Below, piece after piece: positions 35,883 through 46,726 of a stretch of DNA of 64,000 nucleotides (positions are counted from its first letter, which is position 1; every line of letters begins with the position of its first letter). Both the position numbers and the translations under genes were made by a program. Under the pieces are notes generated by a model that saw nothing but the letters and a program-made list of their open reading frames with translations, did not search any database and was not told where the DNA came from. The stretch comes from Leptodactylus fallax (Eukaryota; Chordata; Amphibia; Anura; Leptodactylidae): the NCBI GenBank assembly GCA_947044405.1, contig CAMRHE010000359.1, forward strand, positions 1,789,001 to 1,853,000. The letters run 5' to 3'.

Positions 35883-36930
35883 AATACATTTTGGGGCTTT
35901 ACAACACCCCTTTATCAAGTGCAATAAGCATATCCAAAAAGCATATAAAACCAGTGCAATTATGTCCTAATATATAGCAAAAATGACTTGACACAGATGC
36001 ACTTGTAAGGGGATCATGCAGGCTGGAACTACAATAGTATCTCTTCAAGATTTGAACAAAGAGAGAGGGTATCTGGAGTGCGCATGCGGGTTTTTTCTGG
36101 CGTGCACGATCCAAAGCATGACAGAAGTACAGTTGGCTCAAATGTGAAAAGTTGGTACATATATAAATAGGTAAATGGTTGATCTTTGTGTATTTTTGGT
36201 AAATGATAAAATAAAGCTAAATTTGGATTATTAATGGTAAGGAACTTATCACTAGTTTTTATATATTGTTCATATTTACTTTTATTTTACAAGTCCTATT
36301 ATTCAACCATTTACCTATTTTATATATGTATCAACTTTTCAAATTTTAGCCAACTGTACTTGTGCCATGCTTTGGAGCCTGCACACTGGCAAAAGCCCGT
36401 ATGTGCACTCCAGACAGAATCTCTTTGATCAAATCATTAGCAGATACTATTGTAGCTCCAGCCCGCTCAATCCCCGTACAAGTGTCTGCATCAAGCCAGC
36501 TCAGGCGCACACTTAACAAACAGATACCAAAAGTGCGCGTTATGTATGCATACGCATACGGCCCTCCCACAAGTGCACCTGCACACACCACCATGACTCA
36601 GGCACACTTGTTGTTTATAGACGCTGGAGCCGAACATGGTGCTGGTAAAAAAAAAAAAAAAAAAAAAAAAATCCCACTCATGTCTACACATATAACAAAT
36701 AAACAATACTGACATCAGCCCGAGAGTGAAGGTTTTAGATATGTAAACTGTTATTTTTTGACAACCACAATTATCTTTCAGGCTTGTTTGAGTCAGACAC
36801 TCCACTAGGGGCTGTATATTAGGACATAATTGCACTGGTTTTATATGATTTCTGCACTTATAAAGGGATATTTTAAAGCCCCAAAACGTGTTGGGATGTC
36901 TGCTCTTTTACTTCCAATAATCATTTTTTC
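35883..36930. repeat. Large imperfect inverted repeat
   Basis: 35,990-36,184 is the inverse of 36,303-36,494 ('ccaaagcatgacagaagtacagttggct' against 'agccaactgtacttgtgccatgctttgg'), and farther out 35,883-35,975 is the inverse of about 36,818-36,900 ('gcaattatgtcctaatata' against 'tattaggacataattgc'). About 120 bp of loop lies in the centre and 36,495-36,815, with a poly-A run at 36,647-36,671, interrupts the right arm. Each outer arm ends in a hairpin with a hammerhead-like motif. Interpreted as two inverted copies of one retroelement 3' end. Confidence 0.7.
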
Positions 36931-37099
36931 ATCTGGACCATTTGGAGTGGACATAGATAAGATTGGTGGACTGTGGTCACCAGATTTGTGCCCCTACAAT
37001 TCTGCGGTATAAGTACATTCGTCTTGTTCATTGGTTCCACACCTGATGACAGGTTGCCTTTTAAAGTGGTGGTGGTTTGGACAAACACTACTTTTACCC

Positions 37100-37905
37100 C
37101 CATTTACCCCCCTTCCAGACCAGGCACAGTTTCAAGGTTTTTTTTTAGGTTTTGAGGGCTATAACATTTTTATCATTTGCGTTATTCAACTAATTTCTTT
37201 TTTCGGTGACACATAGGGTTTTATTTTTGTTTTTATTTTTGCATGTTTTAAAAAAAATTTTATATCCAGGAAAATATAAACAAAAGAGGAGGGAAAACCT
37301 TTCTGCCTTTCATTTTTTAATTTTTTTTTTAATTTAATAACACAAAGTGCTACTAAAAAACTTTATAAAAGAGTTTTTCCTCTCTGTTACGGTAATTTTT
37401 ATTTTGTATGGTGTTGTCGGGGGGTGCGGCTATAACCTTTAATTAGGGCATGTTATTGGCATTTTTTTGGTTTTTTTTGTTGGGGAGGCTGATTTCCCCT
37501 CTAACTGGGGCTGGTACATTTTAGCCCAAGTTGCAGGAGGAATACAGCCTCCTGTACATTATAGTATAGCTTATAGAGCTGATCTGGGTCCTGTAGGACC
37601 CAGCAGCTCTAACACACACTGATCCCGGCGGATCATATGACCACCGGGTCAGAGGGGAGCCACAAGATGGCAGTGCCCATAGTGCTCATTCAGCGCTGTA
37701 TACACAGTGATCGGGAAGGCAGGGAAGGTAATAAACCTTCCCTGTCTTCTCTAGGGGAGCTCAGGCTGAAGTTGCAGCTGGCTCCCTGTTTCAGCAGCTG
37801 CATGATTTTGTGCAACTGCTGAATTCTGCTTGCAGAAATAGACAACCACCTTCAGGACGTACAGTATAAAGTCTATGGGCGGTACGGAAGTGGTTAAGGC
37901 ATTTG
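37100..37905. repeat. Unclassified repeat ending GGTACGGAAGTGGTTAA
   Basis: T-rich first half, then 'ctggtacattttagcccaagttgcaggaggaatacagcctcc', a block whose counterpart 'ctgaaacattagcaccagttatagcagaaatacagcctctta' lies at 54,348-54,395. It closes with 'ctatgggcggtacggaagtggttaa'. Related sequence in reverse lies near 7,545-7,660. No coding sequence; class unknown. Confidence 0.5.
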
Positions 37906-38550
37906 TTCATATGTTCAGTAAATTGCGAGAATAAGTAAAAAAATTAAAAAATAAAATTTTCAAATACAAGATAAAGATGTCTAAAAATCTTGCTCATTTT
38001 GTTATTTGAAATGCAAAGCAACATCTTCATAAAACACTTTCCAAATGGCAAGAGATCAATTAAAAATATCAGTGCAAGATGGCTAGGTTTTTACTGATTA
38101 AAAAATAGAATTACAGATGGTCAGTCTCATATGGCCAGATCTAGAAACTGGCTGGCATTCAAAGCATGACTGGTCGTTGCTACTGGGCATGGTGTCACAT
38201 GCTTTAAATAGCAAATACAAGTACTAGATTTGATATTTATAGTATACTTATATCAGTGTTTCAATTATGATATACATATGTATAGATGTGTCCTCCCCTA
38301 CTTGTGTATCAAAAGTTAACCTTTTCTGAGAGCAACATAAGCTAACACAACGGGATATTATTTCTGGGCTTTTGTTAGCATGTTGTTATATTGTGTTTAA
38401 TTGGTTTAATCAGAAATTGCATTATTTAACTACTCACCAATTCCAGTTCTTATCTTTTATAGGCTCAGCTCCACTGATTCTGGAAAAGTTGGAATTTAAT
38501 CACTAGGCCACACCATTCCTGAGCAATCAATTCTGTTCCTGTACCTAATA
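37906..38550. other. Non-coding, AT-rich
   Basis: No gene or bounded repeat recognised. Confidence 0.4.
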
Positions 38551-38853
38551 TACACTGATGAGCAAAAGGGTAACAAATCATGCTCCATAACTCACTATCC
38601 ACTACAGCTTCAAACGTGATTCTACCACTATTTTATAGACAATCCTCTTGGCTACCTCATACATAGATTTGACTTGCATCTATTTAGCACATTATTAGTT
38701 ATGCAGATTATTGTCCTGTAACTGCATTGTTATTGTTTTGCTCCTGGTGGTAGAAAAATCTTGTTCTTCTTGTATAATACAAATTACAACCTGTTCTCAT
38801 ATTCCGTAATACCTCAGTGTGTTATTAGGTGGATTCCCAAGCAAAAGGTCACT

Positions 38854-38880
38854 GGTTCAAATCGAGGATCAGCCATGAAA
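38854..38880 (+). other. tRNA T-arm/B-box-like sequence in Tc1 leader
   Basis: GGTTCAAATC at 38,854-38,863 is close to the RNA polymerase III B-box consensus and is followed by a decayed T-stem and 'agccatg'. It could be the remains of a tRNA-like or tRNA-SINE 3' half captured by the transposon, or chance. No A box or cloverleaf could be built. Confidence 0.2.
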
Positions 38881-38899
38881 ATTTTTTTCCCCAGAATAG

Positions 38900-39760
38900 A
38901 GAAACAGCATCATTCAGCTCATCGATAGCGGTCTCTCGGCCAAGAAAATTGCCAAACTGCATCAAGCGAGTTGAAAGAATAAGAAATGAAGTGCGTCCAT
39001 CCATTCAAAAGCCAACATATGGATGTCCAGGCAAAATATCGGAGTCAACAAATCGGCTCATCACAAGATCTATTAGTTCTGGCATGACAAAGACGGCAGT
39101 GGAGGTTGCTCGTATGCTTTGTAATAGTGAAATCACAGACGTCCTTGCAAGCATCATGTGACTGGTTATTTGGAGCAATGAGATGAAAGTCAATAGACTG
39201 GGCTTTGATGAGTGCAAATAGGACTGTAAGAAACAAGGAAAAAGGAGGTTAACGGATCGAGAAATTGAAGGAACTGTCAAGTTTGGTGAAGGAAGTCTGA
39301 TGATATGGGGTTGTTTCACAGCCAAAGGCGTTGGATACTTGACCAGGATCAACGGTGGTCTCAATACTGAGGTATATGTGAGTATCCTACAATATGAGTT
39401 ACTTTGTACACTTGAGTATTATGGGTATGAAAAGGATGACATAGTGTTCCAGCAGGACAACGACCTGAAGCATACTTCGAGATTCGTGAAGAAATGATTC
39501 AATGAAAATGAACTAGACATGCTATATTGGCCCCCAAAGTCCCCAGATCTCAACCCAATCAAACACTTGTGGGTAGAGTTGAAGAAAAAGCTGCATTCGT
39601 ACCTAAGTGACTCGACTAGTAAGCAGCAACATTGGGAACATGTAGAGAAGACCTGGGATCAGATTTCAGTCAAGACATGCTTGAATCTGATCGAAAGCAT
39701 GCCCAGAAGGATTTAGGCAGTGCTGAAAGCCAAAGGTGGATTTTCAAAATACTAACAAAA
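38900..39760 (+). pseudogene. Tc1 transposase with mutated active site
   Basis: The N-terminal part is decayed. The catalytic region reads 'VIWSNEMKVNRLG', 'VKFGEGSLMIWGCFTAKGVGYLTRINGGLN', 'IVFQQDNDLKHTSRFVKK', a stop where the family has Trp, then 'LYWPPKSPDLNPIKHLWVELKK' and 'CLNLIESMPRRI', a stop, 'AVLKAKGGFSKY'. The first catalytic Asp is Asn (39,168 region) and the catalytic Glu is Lys (IKHLW in place of IEHLW); only the second Asp is kept. With at least three stops besides, the protein is dead twice over. Both catalytic changes are G-to-A transitions on the coding strand. Confidence 0.88.
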
Positions 39761-40234
39761 TAATAAAAATTTTAATTTAGATTTTTAGGAGCAAAACAGT
39801 AACAATGCAGTTACATGACAAGAATCTGCCTAACTAATCACATGCTAAATAGTTGCAAGTCAAATTTACGTATGAGATAGCCAAGATGATCGTCTATTAA
39901 ATGATGGTAGTCTCACATTCGAAGCTATAGTGGATGCTGAGATATGGAGCCTGGAAGTCAAAAGTTCAAAACATTGTTACCCTCTTGCTAGTCAGTGTAC
40001 TAGTAAGCCTCTCTACTGTCAGGTGAGCGTATCTAAGTGGTCTGCTCCAGTCCAGGACCAAACACCTGAAAACCTAATTCACATATCATTATTGCTGAAG
40101 AACAGTAGGCACTAGAGAAAAAGTTCCAACTTCATTGGAATGGCACCTATTGAAGGATACAAAGAACTAGTATTGGTGGGCATGGTGAAAGGTCTTGTTC
40201 AAGTCTGGTCACATCTGTACTCTCACTTCATAGA

Positions 40235-41170
40235 TCATGTGATTCTGGACCACAATGTAATTTAGTTAAAAACATGGCTGCTTTCTGCCTGAAAAACCCC
40301 TTTAAAGTTGCTGCCACTATGTGTCTCCCTTCTAGCTAATTTACTGTTTACCCTTTTGTTACTAAGCAAGTCCATCCCTAGATACATTCCATTCCGTCTT
40401 GCTTATCTCAGTGAGTATAGGGTCCATCCATTTCTATTTATTTATTTTATCTATTATGCTTACTTGTATAGCGCCATCATATTTCACAGTGCTGTACAGA
40501 CATTGACAGTCACTGTCCCGTATAGGGCTTACAATCTACAATCCCTATCAGTATGTCTTTGGAGTGTGGGAGCAAACCTGAATACTGGGAGGAAACCCAC
40601 GCAAACACTTTTGAGCACACCAACAGTTTGTAGACTTGTAAAGACTGATCCTGCAAATCTCACAACTTGCAATGTAAGAAAAGTCTTCTATATACTTGCG
40701 TGTACTTTTGTCTGCTTGTGTGGTTATTATGAGATAGTATTCAGACAGTAAACCTCTTTACTAATTGTGCTCATAGATGTTTTTTTTTTTCCTTATGTTT
40801 TACATGTTTGGATGCATGTATTTGCCCTAAATTTGCAGTCCAGTCTTTCTGGACTTTTGGTCATTTGGGCCTCCTGGATATTATGGACACATTGGCTTTT
40901 CTCAGGTATTTGTTTGCAGTTGTATACTTACCCCTGGCAGAACATTATCGGCAATGTACATGTGAAGGGGGCAGCCTTCTCCTTAGTGTATACACCCATA
41001 TAATGAGACAGAAATGAAAAATGTGTTTCAGCCATAATCTGATTTATTAGCAGCAGAAAACTGATAGGACATCATGTATGAAGGCTTATACAGTCATAGA
41101 ACAGACTGCCCAGCAAGACCCCGCACATATTTCAACTTTTCATGAAAACTCAGGTACCCTTTCAGTAAAA
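40235..41170. repeat. Unclassified interspersed repeat, copy 2
   Basis: Collinear with 26,030-26,715 (blocks such as 'gattctggaccacaat', 'gctttctgcctgaaaaa', 'cagccataatctg', 'agcaagacccc', 'aacttttcatgaaaactcagg'). It is longer because about 40,430-40,650 is occupied by another repeat. Confidence 0.6.
40430..40620 (+). repeat. Conserved vertebrate-type repeat tail
   Basis: 'cagtcactgtcccgtatagggcttacaatctacaatccc' and 'tttggagtgtgggagcaaacctgaatactgggaggaaacccacgcaaacac' match, from memory, a tail widespread in vertebrate LINE/SINE-type repeats. The exact family was not determined. Confidence 0.5.
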
Positions 41171-41475
41171 TTTGCAGCCAACATTAACTTGACTTTTTTC
41201 AGTGGTTTTTTATGGATTTTTTTCTGTGATATCATATTATATTCAGTGATAACTGTGTTATCAATTTCAAGTTTCAAAGACTACTACATCTGTATATCTA
41301 TGATGAAGTAGCCAACTGTCAATTCATTAGTAGGTGCTAGGCATATCACTGCTGGTAGAGATGAAGGCATGTCAAGTCACCAGCGGCAGATGGAACAGAA
41401 GGGATATCAGGTTCAGTGGGTGGCACATGTGGCAGTTTGCACACAGACTGCAAGGAAGACGACCTAGAATCGTCC

Positions 41476-41780
41476 TTAAAGAGGACCTTTCACATCCTCA
41501 TGTACATGCTGTTTTACATACCGCTAGAAAGCCGACAGCGCGCTGAATTCAGCACACTGCCAGCTTTCCCGGTATGTGCCCTGGGGCTGGAGATATCAGG
41601 GGTCGTAGTTTCATGGTTCACGGTCAGAAGGGCGTTCCTGACAGTCTAGCTGCGCTGTGAGGAACGCCCTCCCTGATAGTATTCCTCCATAGCACTGTAG
41701 TGGGGGGGCGTTCCTCAAAGCTCAGCATCATCACTGGGTGGTAAGTAACGCCCCCTCTGACATTACTCGGCTATGGGACG
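41476..41780. mobile_element. TTAA/AAAGAGGACCTTTCA MITE, right end missing
   Basis: Begins TTAAAGAGGACCTTTCACATC like 47,687-47,941 and 54,851-56,268 and contains inner inverted segments ('agggcgttcctgacagt' with 'gaggaacgccct'). No matching right end was found before the hAT region begins near 41,800, so the element was probably cut by the hAT insertion or a deletion. Confidence 0.6.
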
Positions 41781-43058
41781 AGTACAGAGAGAGGGGGCAT
41801 TCCTTCCGAATTTCAGGAAATATTTGATTCGCATCGAAACCGGATTTCCTCAAGCTTCGTGGTAATGAATCTAATTTTCCTAAAATGGGGCAAGGAACTC
41901 TGGGAATGAGGGATCACCCATGCATGCAGCCAATCAGCAGCCAGCCAGCCCTGTGATGTCACAGCCCATAAATAGCCTCCGCCATCTTGGATTCAGGCAT
42001 TTTCCAGTGTACTTAGTGCAGGGAGAGATGTCAGCATGCGCTAGGGAAAGTGGTAGAAAAGACTTGAAAACTGATATTTTGCTCAATCAAAGTTCAGGGA
42101 AAGAGCATTAGAAGTGTAGGGAAAGGATAGGGAGGAATTTATACATAGTATTGAAGCAGAACAGGGTTCATTTGTGGTGTTTGTAGCCTGAGTAATAGGA
42201 ATAATCCTACTACACCTTGCTGCAGTGACTGCCATTATAGAGCTGCTCATTGCAGGTTTGCAATAGATCATACCTGTGTAATTCAAATTATTGGGGTCTT
42301 ATTAGTCCTTATGTGGTGCAGTTATTTGTTGTAAAGTCTTGGAATGGCCCGGAAGCAGGCCCTGTGCCCTCACCTGTCCTCAACCTGCCTCTGTCCTTTT
42401 CTGTTCCCTCAGCCAGAGAAGTACTCTATGCTGTGGGCTCAGCTCCACTATACAGTGAGGACGAGCTACTAGAGGACGGTCAGCAGCTGCTGCCCAGCCA
42501 AGATCTAGAGGATAAATCCGCCACTTCCTACGGTAGGCGGGCAAGTAGTGATGAGGAGAGGGGAGTGGGAGCTGGTGTTGCTCCTGGCTCAGAGACCGTT
42601 GAGGAGGACATCAGTGACGTGCAGACAGTACTCGATGATGATGTAGCCGATCGCAATTGGGAGCCGTGTGACGAAGGGGCTTCATCATCATCAAGAGAAG
42701 AGGGTGGCAGCTTGCGCATGAGGCAGCGGTGGAGCCAGCAAGTCGGTAGCGTGGCTGGGAGTCAGCAGGGTAGCAGCAGTGGGAGGTTGGGAGCCAAACG
42801 TGCCCAGTTCGCAGGAGCCTACCTGCTTGGAAAGCAGTGGTGCTGGGGTTCATGAAGGCAGTGGCGGTAGCAGTCAGTCAGTGTGGAGTGTTGGGGGTAA
42901 AATCACCTACTCGGCAGTGTGGCAGTTTTTTTTGTTAAGCCACTGGGGGAGTTGAACATGGCCATATGTCGGATCTGTGGGCAGAAAGTGGCGTGTGGCC
43001 AGGGTGCCAATGTTTCAAAATCACCGCACACACCGTATGCTTCTTTAGTGAAAGTGTA

Positions 43059-44510
43059 AATATTTATTTTTCGTTTTTACACAGTTTAGGCAAGTTATTC
43101 TATATATCACAACACCATGCAGATTTTAGACACAAATTATTATAGGATCAAAAGAAGTGTGCAACGTTTTGTTCTGAAATATGAACTTCATCAGACATGA
43201 TCCTAGGTGCAATGATAAAATAAACATAAGTATTCTCTTATAATGTTATATGTAACATATGCACGGTCCAAAATATATGGCTGGTAATGGACATGGTAAG
43301 TTGGCACGTAAAAAATGAAAAATAACAATTGTAAATATATAAGTGATCAGCAAAAATGGGTGAGCGGGGGTGGGAAGAAAAAAAAAAACAAGTAAAAGTC
43401 TGATAGTATTGAAGAAAAGTAAAGATGCAAGGTTAGAGGCAGACACGTAGGAACATGTACACAGAAGTATATATATGTAAAGAAAGGGAAGAGTATAGGG
43501 AGGAAAATTGTCTAGTAGTAGGTGTGATGATTCCGCTTAACTATGGCTATAACTCAAAGCTGTATTTTGGTCTCTGGGTAGCGTATCTCTTTACTCATAA
43601 GGTGCGCAGCCATAATCATAGGTATATTGCCAATAGTGGCCGGACTGGAACAATAGGGCTTTGTATCCATCCCAGCAGGGCTCCATTGAATTCCTACACA
43701 GTCCTGGCTGATCAAACAAACATGCATTGTCCAGCCTGCACTGGTAGATCAGACATGGTTGATAACATTGTATCATTTCACTTGGTCTCAGCTCTTTACA
43801 AAGAATCTGGACTTGAGTGCATTAATCCATCAGACTTGCTGTTGTTGATGACCTCATTCTGGGTGGTGTCATAAAGGGTATATAAGATGAGATAAGAGGT
43901 CAGTGGGAGGAGATTGTGCTGGGATTACAAGAGAACACTATGAGGAGTTATTAGAGACCATCACAGACTACAGGATATTACAGACCACAAGAGATCACAG
44001 AGTGACCACTGTGAAGAGCATGCAGGCTGGATTGTTGCCACATGCTGAGAAGCCTCACTGGTTATTCACACATGACAGAGCATGTGTGAGTGTTGGATTA
44101 TAGAGCCACATCAAGGAGATGCGTGGTAAAGTAATTATTTCAAGTTTATTCCCTTTTTATTTTTATTGTACTGTATATTGTAACTAGTAACTGTTAATGC
44201 TTGCATACATCTGCATATCTGTTCTGAACTGCATGTGTTAGATGTTAATACCGACCCATTTAGGGGTTAATAAATATATAAAATTTAGAAAGCTTGTCTT
44301 GTATTTATCTTGTGAACCCGGCACTCACTGGCGGTGAGTGTGGTTTTATATGAAAGAAGACTCAGGTGTGGGCCAGCGCGGTGTTGGCGCACTGAGGATC
44401 TTTCACAGTAGGATACAGAGTATATACAATAGGGATAATGCAAAGTTAAAGTAGGACACACATAAAATGCATAATATAAGGTTATGAATCTGATTAATGT
44501 AGTTTACATA
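43059..44510. mobile_element. Repeat inserted in the hAT gene
   Basis: The left part (43,059-43,500), read on the minus strand, ends in an AATAAA-containing tail next to the hAT and carries a hammerhead-like motif at 43,160-43,205, so it resembles a retroelement 3' end. The right part contains a TATA-like 'gggtatataag' at 43,878 and AATAAA at 44,268 about 390 bp later, which could be a solo LTR, but no TG..CA ends or target duplication were found. Two separate insertions are possible. No coding sequence recognised. Confidence 0.5.
43160..43205 (-). ncRNA. Hammerhead ribozyme-like motif
   Basis: On the minus strand the sequence has an exact CTGATGA box (complement of 43,188-43,194), a four-base stem GTTC/GAAC enclosing about eight bases, then AAAAC where the ribozyme core needs GAAAC. 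It is close to the conserved core with a single G-to-A change. Stems I and III were not modelled. It lies in a retroelement-like 3' end, where such motifs are known to occur in Penelope-like elements. Confidence 0.4.
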
Positions 44511-46726
44511 CCAATGTTGGCACCATAGCCCTGCATCAACATATGCAGCGTCACCATAAAGTGGCCTGGGAGAACTGTGGCTCCAATATAGTGGTCCAGC
44601 CTGCCGCAGCAACCGCTGCATCACCAAGTGGCATGCACCCCATTTCAAGCAGTCAAGGTTCCACCACCTCAGCCGAAAAAAGCTGTGTCCTTCCCATCAT
44701 CTGCTGGTCCTGATGCTCCTGTTCTTCCTCCTCCTAGTCAGTCATTGCGTCAGCAATCGATCACCAAAGCAATTTCGAAGAGACAACAGTATGCGTGCCC
44801 TCATCCTATGGTGCAGAAGCTGAATTTTCTCCTGTCCAAGTTGCTGGTGCTGCAGTCCCTCCCTTTCCAAGTGGTGGACTCTGCACCTTTCAGAGAACTG
44901 GTGGCTTGTGCCGAGCCGAGGTGGAGAGTCCCAAGCCATCATTTCTTTGCCAAAAAGGCAGTACCAGTCCTGCTCAAAGATGTAGAACAAAAGGTGGGCC
45001 AATCCTTGAGCCTGTCCGTGTCTGCCAAAGTGCATGGCAGCGCCGACGTGTGAAGCTGTGACTATGGTCAAGGACAATATATGTCATTTATGGCCCCCTG
45101 GGTGAATGTGGTTCAAGCTCAGACACACCAGCAACTTGGCCAGTTGATACCGCTTCAGCCTCCATGTTCTGACGCCATTGGTCCTGCAACAATGTCCGCC
45201 TCTTCCTCCTTTGTGTCCTCAGCCTGCACTGCAAGGACAATTCACAGTGCTCCTCCAGCATACCACATGTGCAGGGCATGGCGGTATCATGCTGTTCTAC
45301 ACCTCGTTTGCCTGACCGAACGGAGTAACACAGGGGAGGAACTGCTCCGTGTCCTACATCAAGAAATCGAATCCTGGCTTTCTCCACGACAACTCAAAAT
45401 CGGAATCATGGTGACCGACAACGGGAAGAACATGGTGTCGTTGCTGCGTCAAGCAGGGCTGGGCCATGCGCCCTGCATGGCGCATGTGTTCAATCTGGTT
45501 GTCAAGCGTTTCCTTAAGTCTTCCACCCATCTGCAAGACATCCTAAAAATGGCCAGGAAATTTTGCATGCACTTCAGCCACTCATACACCGCCAAGCACA
45601 CCCTACTTGAGCTGCAGCGGCAGAACGGCGTCCCCCAACATAGGCTGATATGCAACGTTTCCATCCATTGGAATTCCACCCTCCATATGTTGGACCGACT
45701 GTACGAACAGAGAAAGGCCATATACGATTTCTTGATAATCCAAGCAGACAGAGGTACTCCCATGTGTAACTTCAATGTTAGCCAGTGGCTGCTCATGTGT
45801 GACACCTGCCATTTGCTCATACCCTTTGAGGAGGCCACTTTATTTGTCAGTTGCCAGGACTATGGGATGAGCAACATCATTCCACTGATTCATATCCTGG
45901 AAAAGATGCTGGTAAATCTGGCTGATCAGGGGACTGGAGACGTGGCGCCTACATCTCACGACCACATGAGCCCTGTGGGGACTGAACTGGAGGAGGGGGA
46001 CGACATTGGAGCACAAGCAATGTGTAGCGAAATGGGTAGTTTCTACACAGGTGACAGGAGAGGAGGAGTAGGAGCAGCCGGAAGAGCAAGAGGGAGATGA
46101 GGCAGATGACCCAGGCACACCGTGGCAGTATGTAGTGGAGATGGATGCAGGGAGTCCCTCCGAGTCACTTGCGCAAATGGCCCGATGCATGTTTGCTTGC
46201 GTAGTGACAGCCGAATTGTCACCAATCGGCAGAGGGATGACTACTGGCTCTCCACCATCTCTACTGGTCAAAAATGGGGGCCTTTTTTACAAATGCTGAG
46301 AGGGAGGACAAACTAAACTACTATAGAGACATCCTATGTAATCAGTTGGCCGCTGCCTATCTGCACCATCGTCCATCCTCTCGCAAGTCTGACCGGGGGG
46401 CCCTGGGCGCTCAACTTGACCTGCCATGGCTGCTGTGGGGGGGCAGGAGCATTATCAGCTCCATCAGCAGCAGCCTGAGCCTAGAGTCGCTAATGAGCAG
46501 CTTTCTTCACCTGCATAGTGAAGAAACTATTCGCCAGCAGCTAGACATAGAGCAAGACCTGAACCAGCAAGTGGTGGCATACTTGGAGTATACCCTGCCA
46601 CCCGTCATCATAGCTCCACTGGACTACTGGGCAACCAAACTGAATTTGTGGCCACAACTGGCTGAGTTTGCCCTGGAAAAGCTGTCCTGCCCGGCCAGTA
46701 GTGTGGCATCAGAGCGACATATATGA

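Larger units (their letters stand above)
38553..39997 (+). mobile_element. Tc1-like DNA transposon (copy f)
   Basis: Between TA dinucleotides, ends CACTGATGAGCAAAAGGGTA and inverse. The arms are about 200 bp each (38,553-38,755 and about 39,790-39,997), both including 'gcaaaacagtaacaatgcagtta'-type sequence and its inverse. The transposase in the plus strand carries stops and catalytic-site changes. The family differs from copies a-e. Confidence 0.9.
41800..46726 (+). mobile_element. Relic of an autonomous hAT transposon
   Basis: A non-coding leader (about 41,800-42,342, with 'gctgatgtcacagcccataaatagcc'-type promoter-like wording near 41,950-41,985) precedes a BED-finger hAT transposase. 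About 1.45 kb of unrelated repeat (43,059-44,510) interrupts it after the BED finger, and the element is cut at 46,726 before the last conserved motif. No terminal inverted repeats or 8-bp duplication were identified. Confidence 0.8.
42343..46726 (+). pseudogene. hAT transposase with BED zinc finger, broken
   Basis: N-terminal acidic, Ser/Gly-rich region ('SEDELLEDGQQLLPS', 'VEEDISDVQTVLDDD'), then a BED-type finger reading 'SAVWQFF' and 'AICRICGQKVACG' with Cys codons at 42,967 and 42,976. After the insertion: 'QSITKAISKRQQYACPHPMVQKLN', 'CAEPRWRVPSHHFFAKKAVPVLLKDVEQKV', 'MVTDNGKNMVSLLRQ' (catalytic Asp, codon 45,417-45,419), 'APCMAHVFNLVVKRFLK' (the hAT C-x2-H motif) and the C-terminal dimerisation region 'LDYWATKLNLWPQLAEFALEKLSCPASSVASER' with the catalytic Glu. 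Lesions: frame change near 42,400, nonsense TGA at 45,051-45,053 in a frame otherwise open from 44,628 to about 46,060, shifts near 46,060 and 46,270, and loss of the sequence after 'SER'. Confidence 0.88.

Noticed and set aside
36362..36712. 116-codon frame ending in a Lys run
   Set aside because: It crosses the arm of an inverted repeat and ends in a poly-A tract; not protein-like.
42611..42853. Minus-strand frames opposite the hAT N-terminal region
   Set aside because: They are shadows of the acidic, GC-rich plus-strand coding sequence.
43838..44400. Confident endogenous retrovirus LTR
   Set aside because: Only a TATA-like box and AATAAA were seen. Ends, target duplication and any internal viral gene are lacking, so it is kept only as a weak suggestion.
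45081..46100. 339-codon frame as a host ZBED-type domesticated gene
   Set aside because: It is the middle of a hAT transposase with a nonsense codon just upstream and frameshifts downstream, and the BED finger is separated by an insertion. Domesticated genes would keep a full frame.
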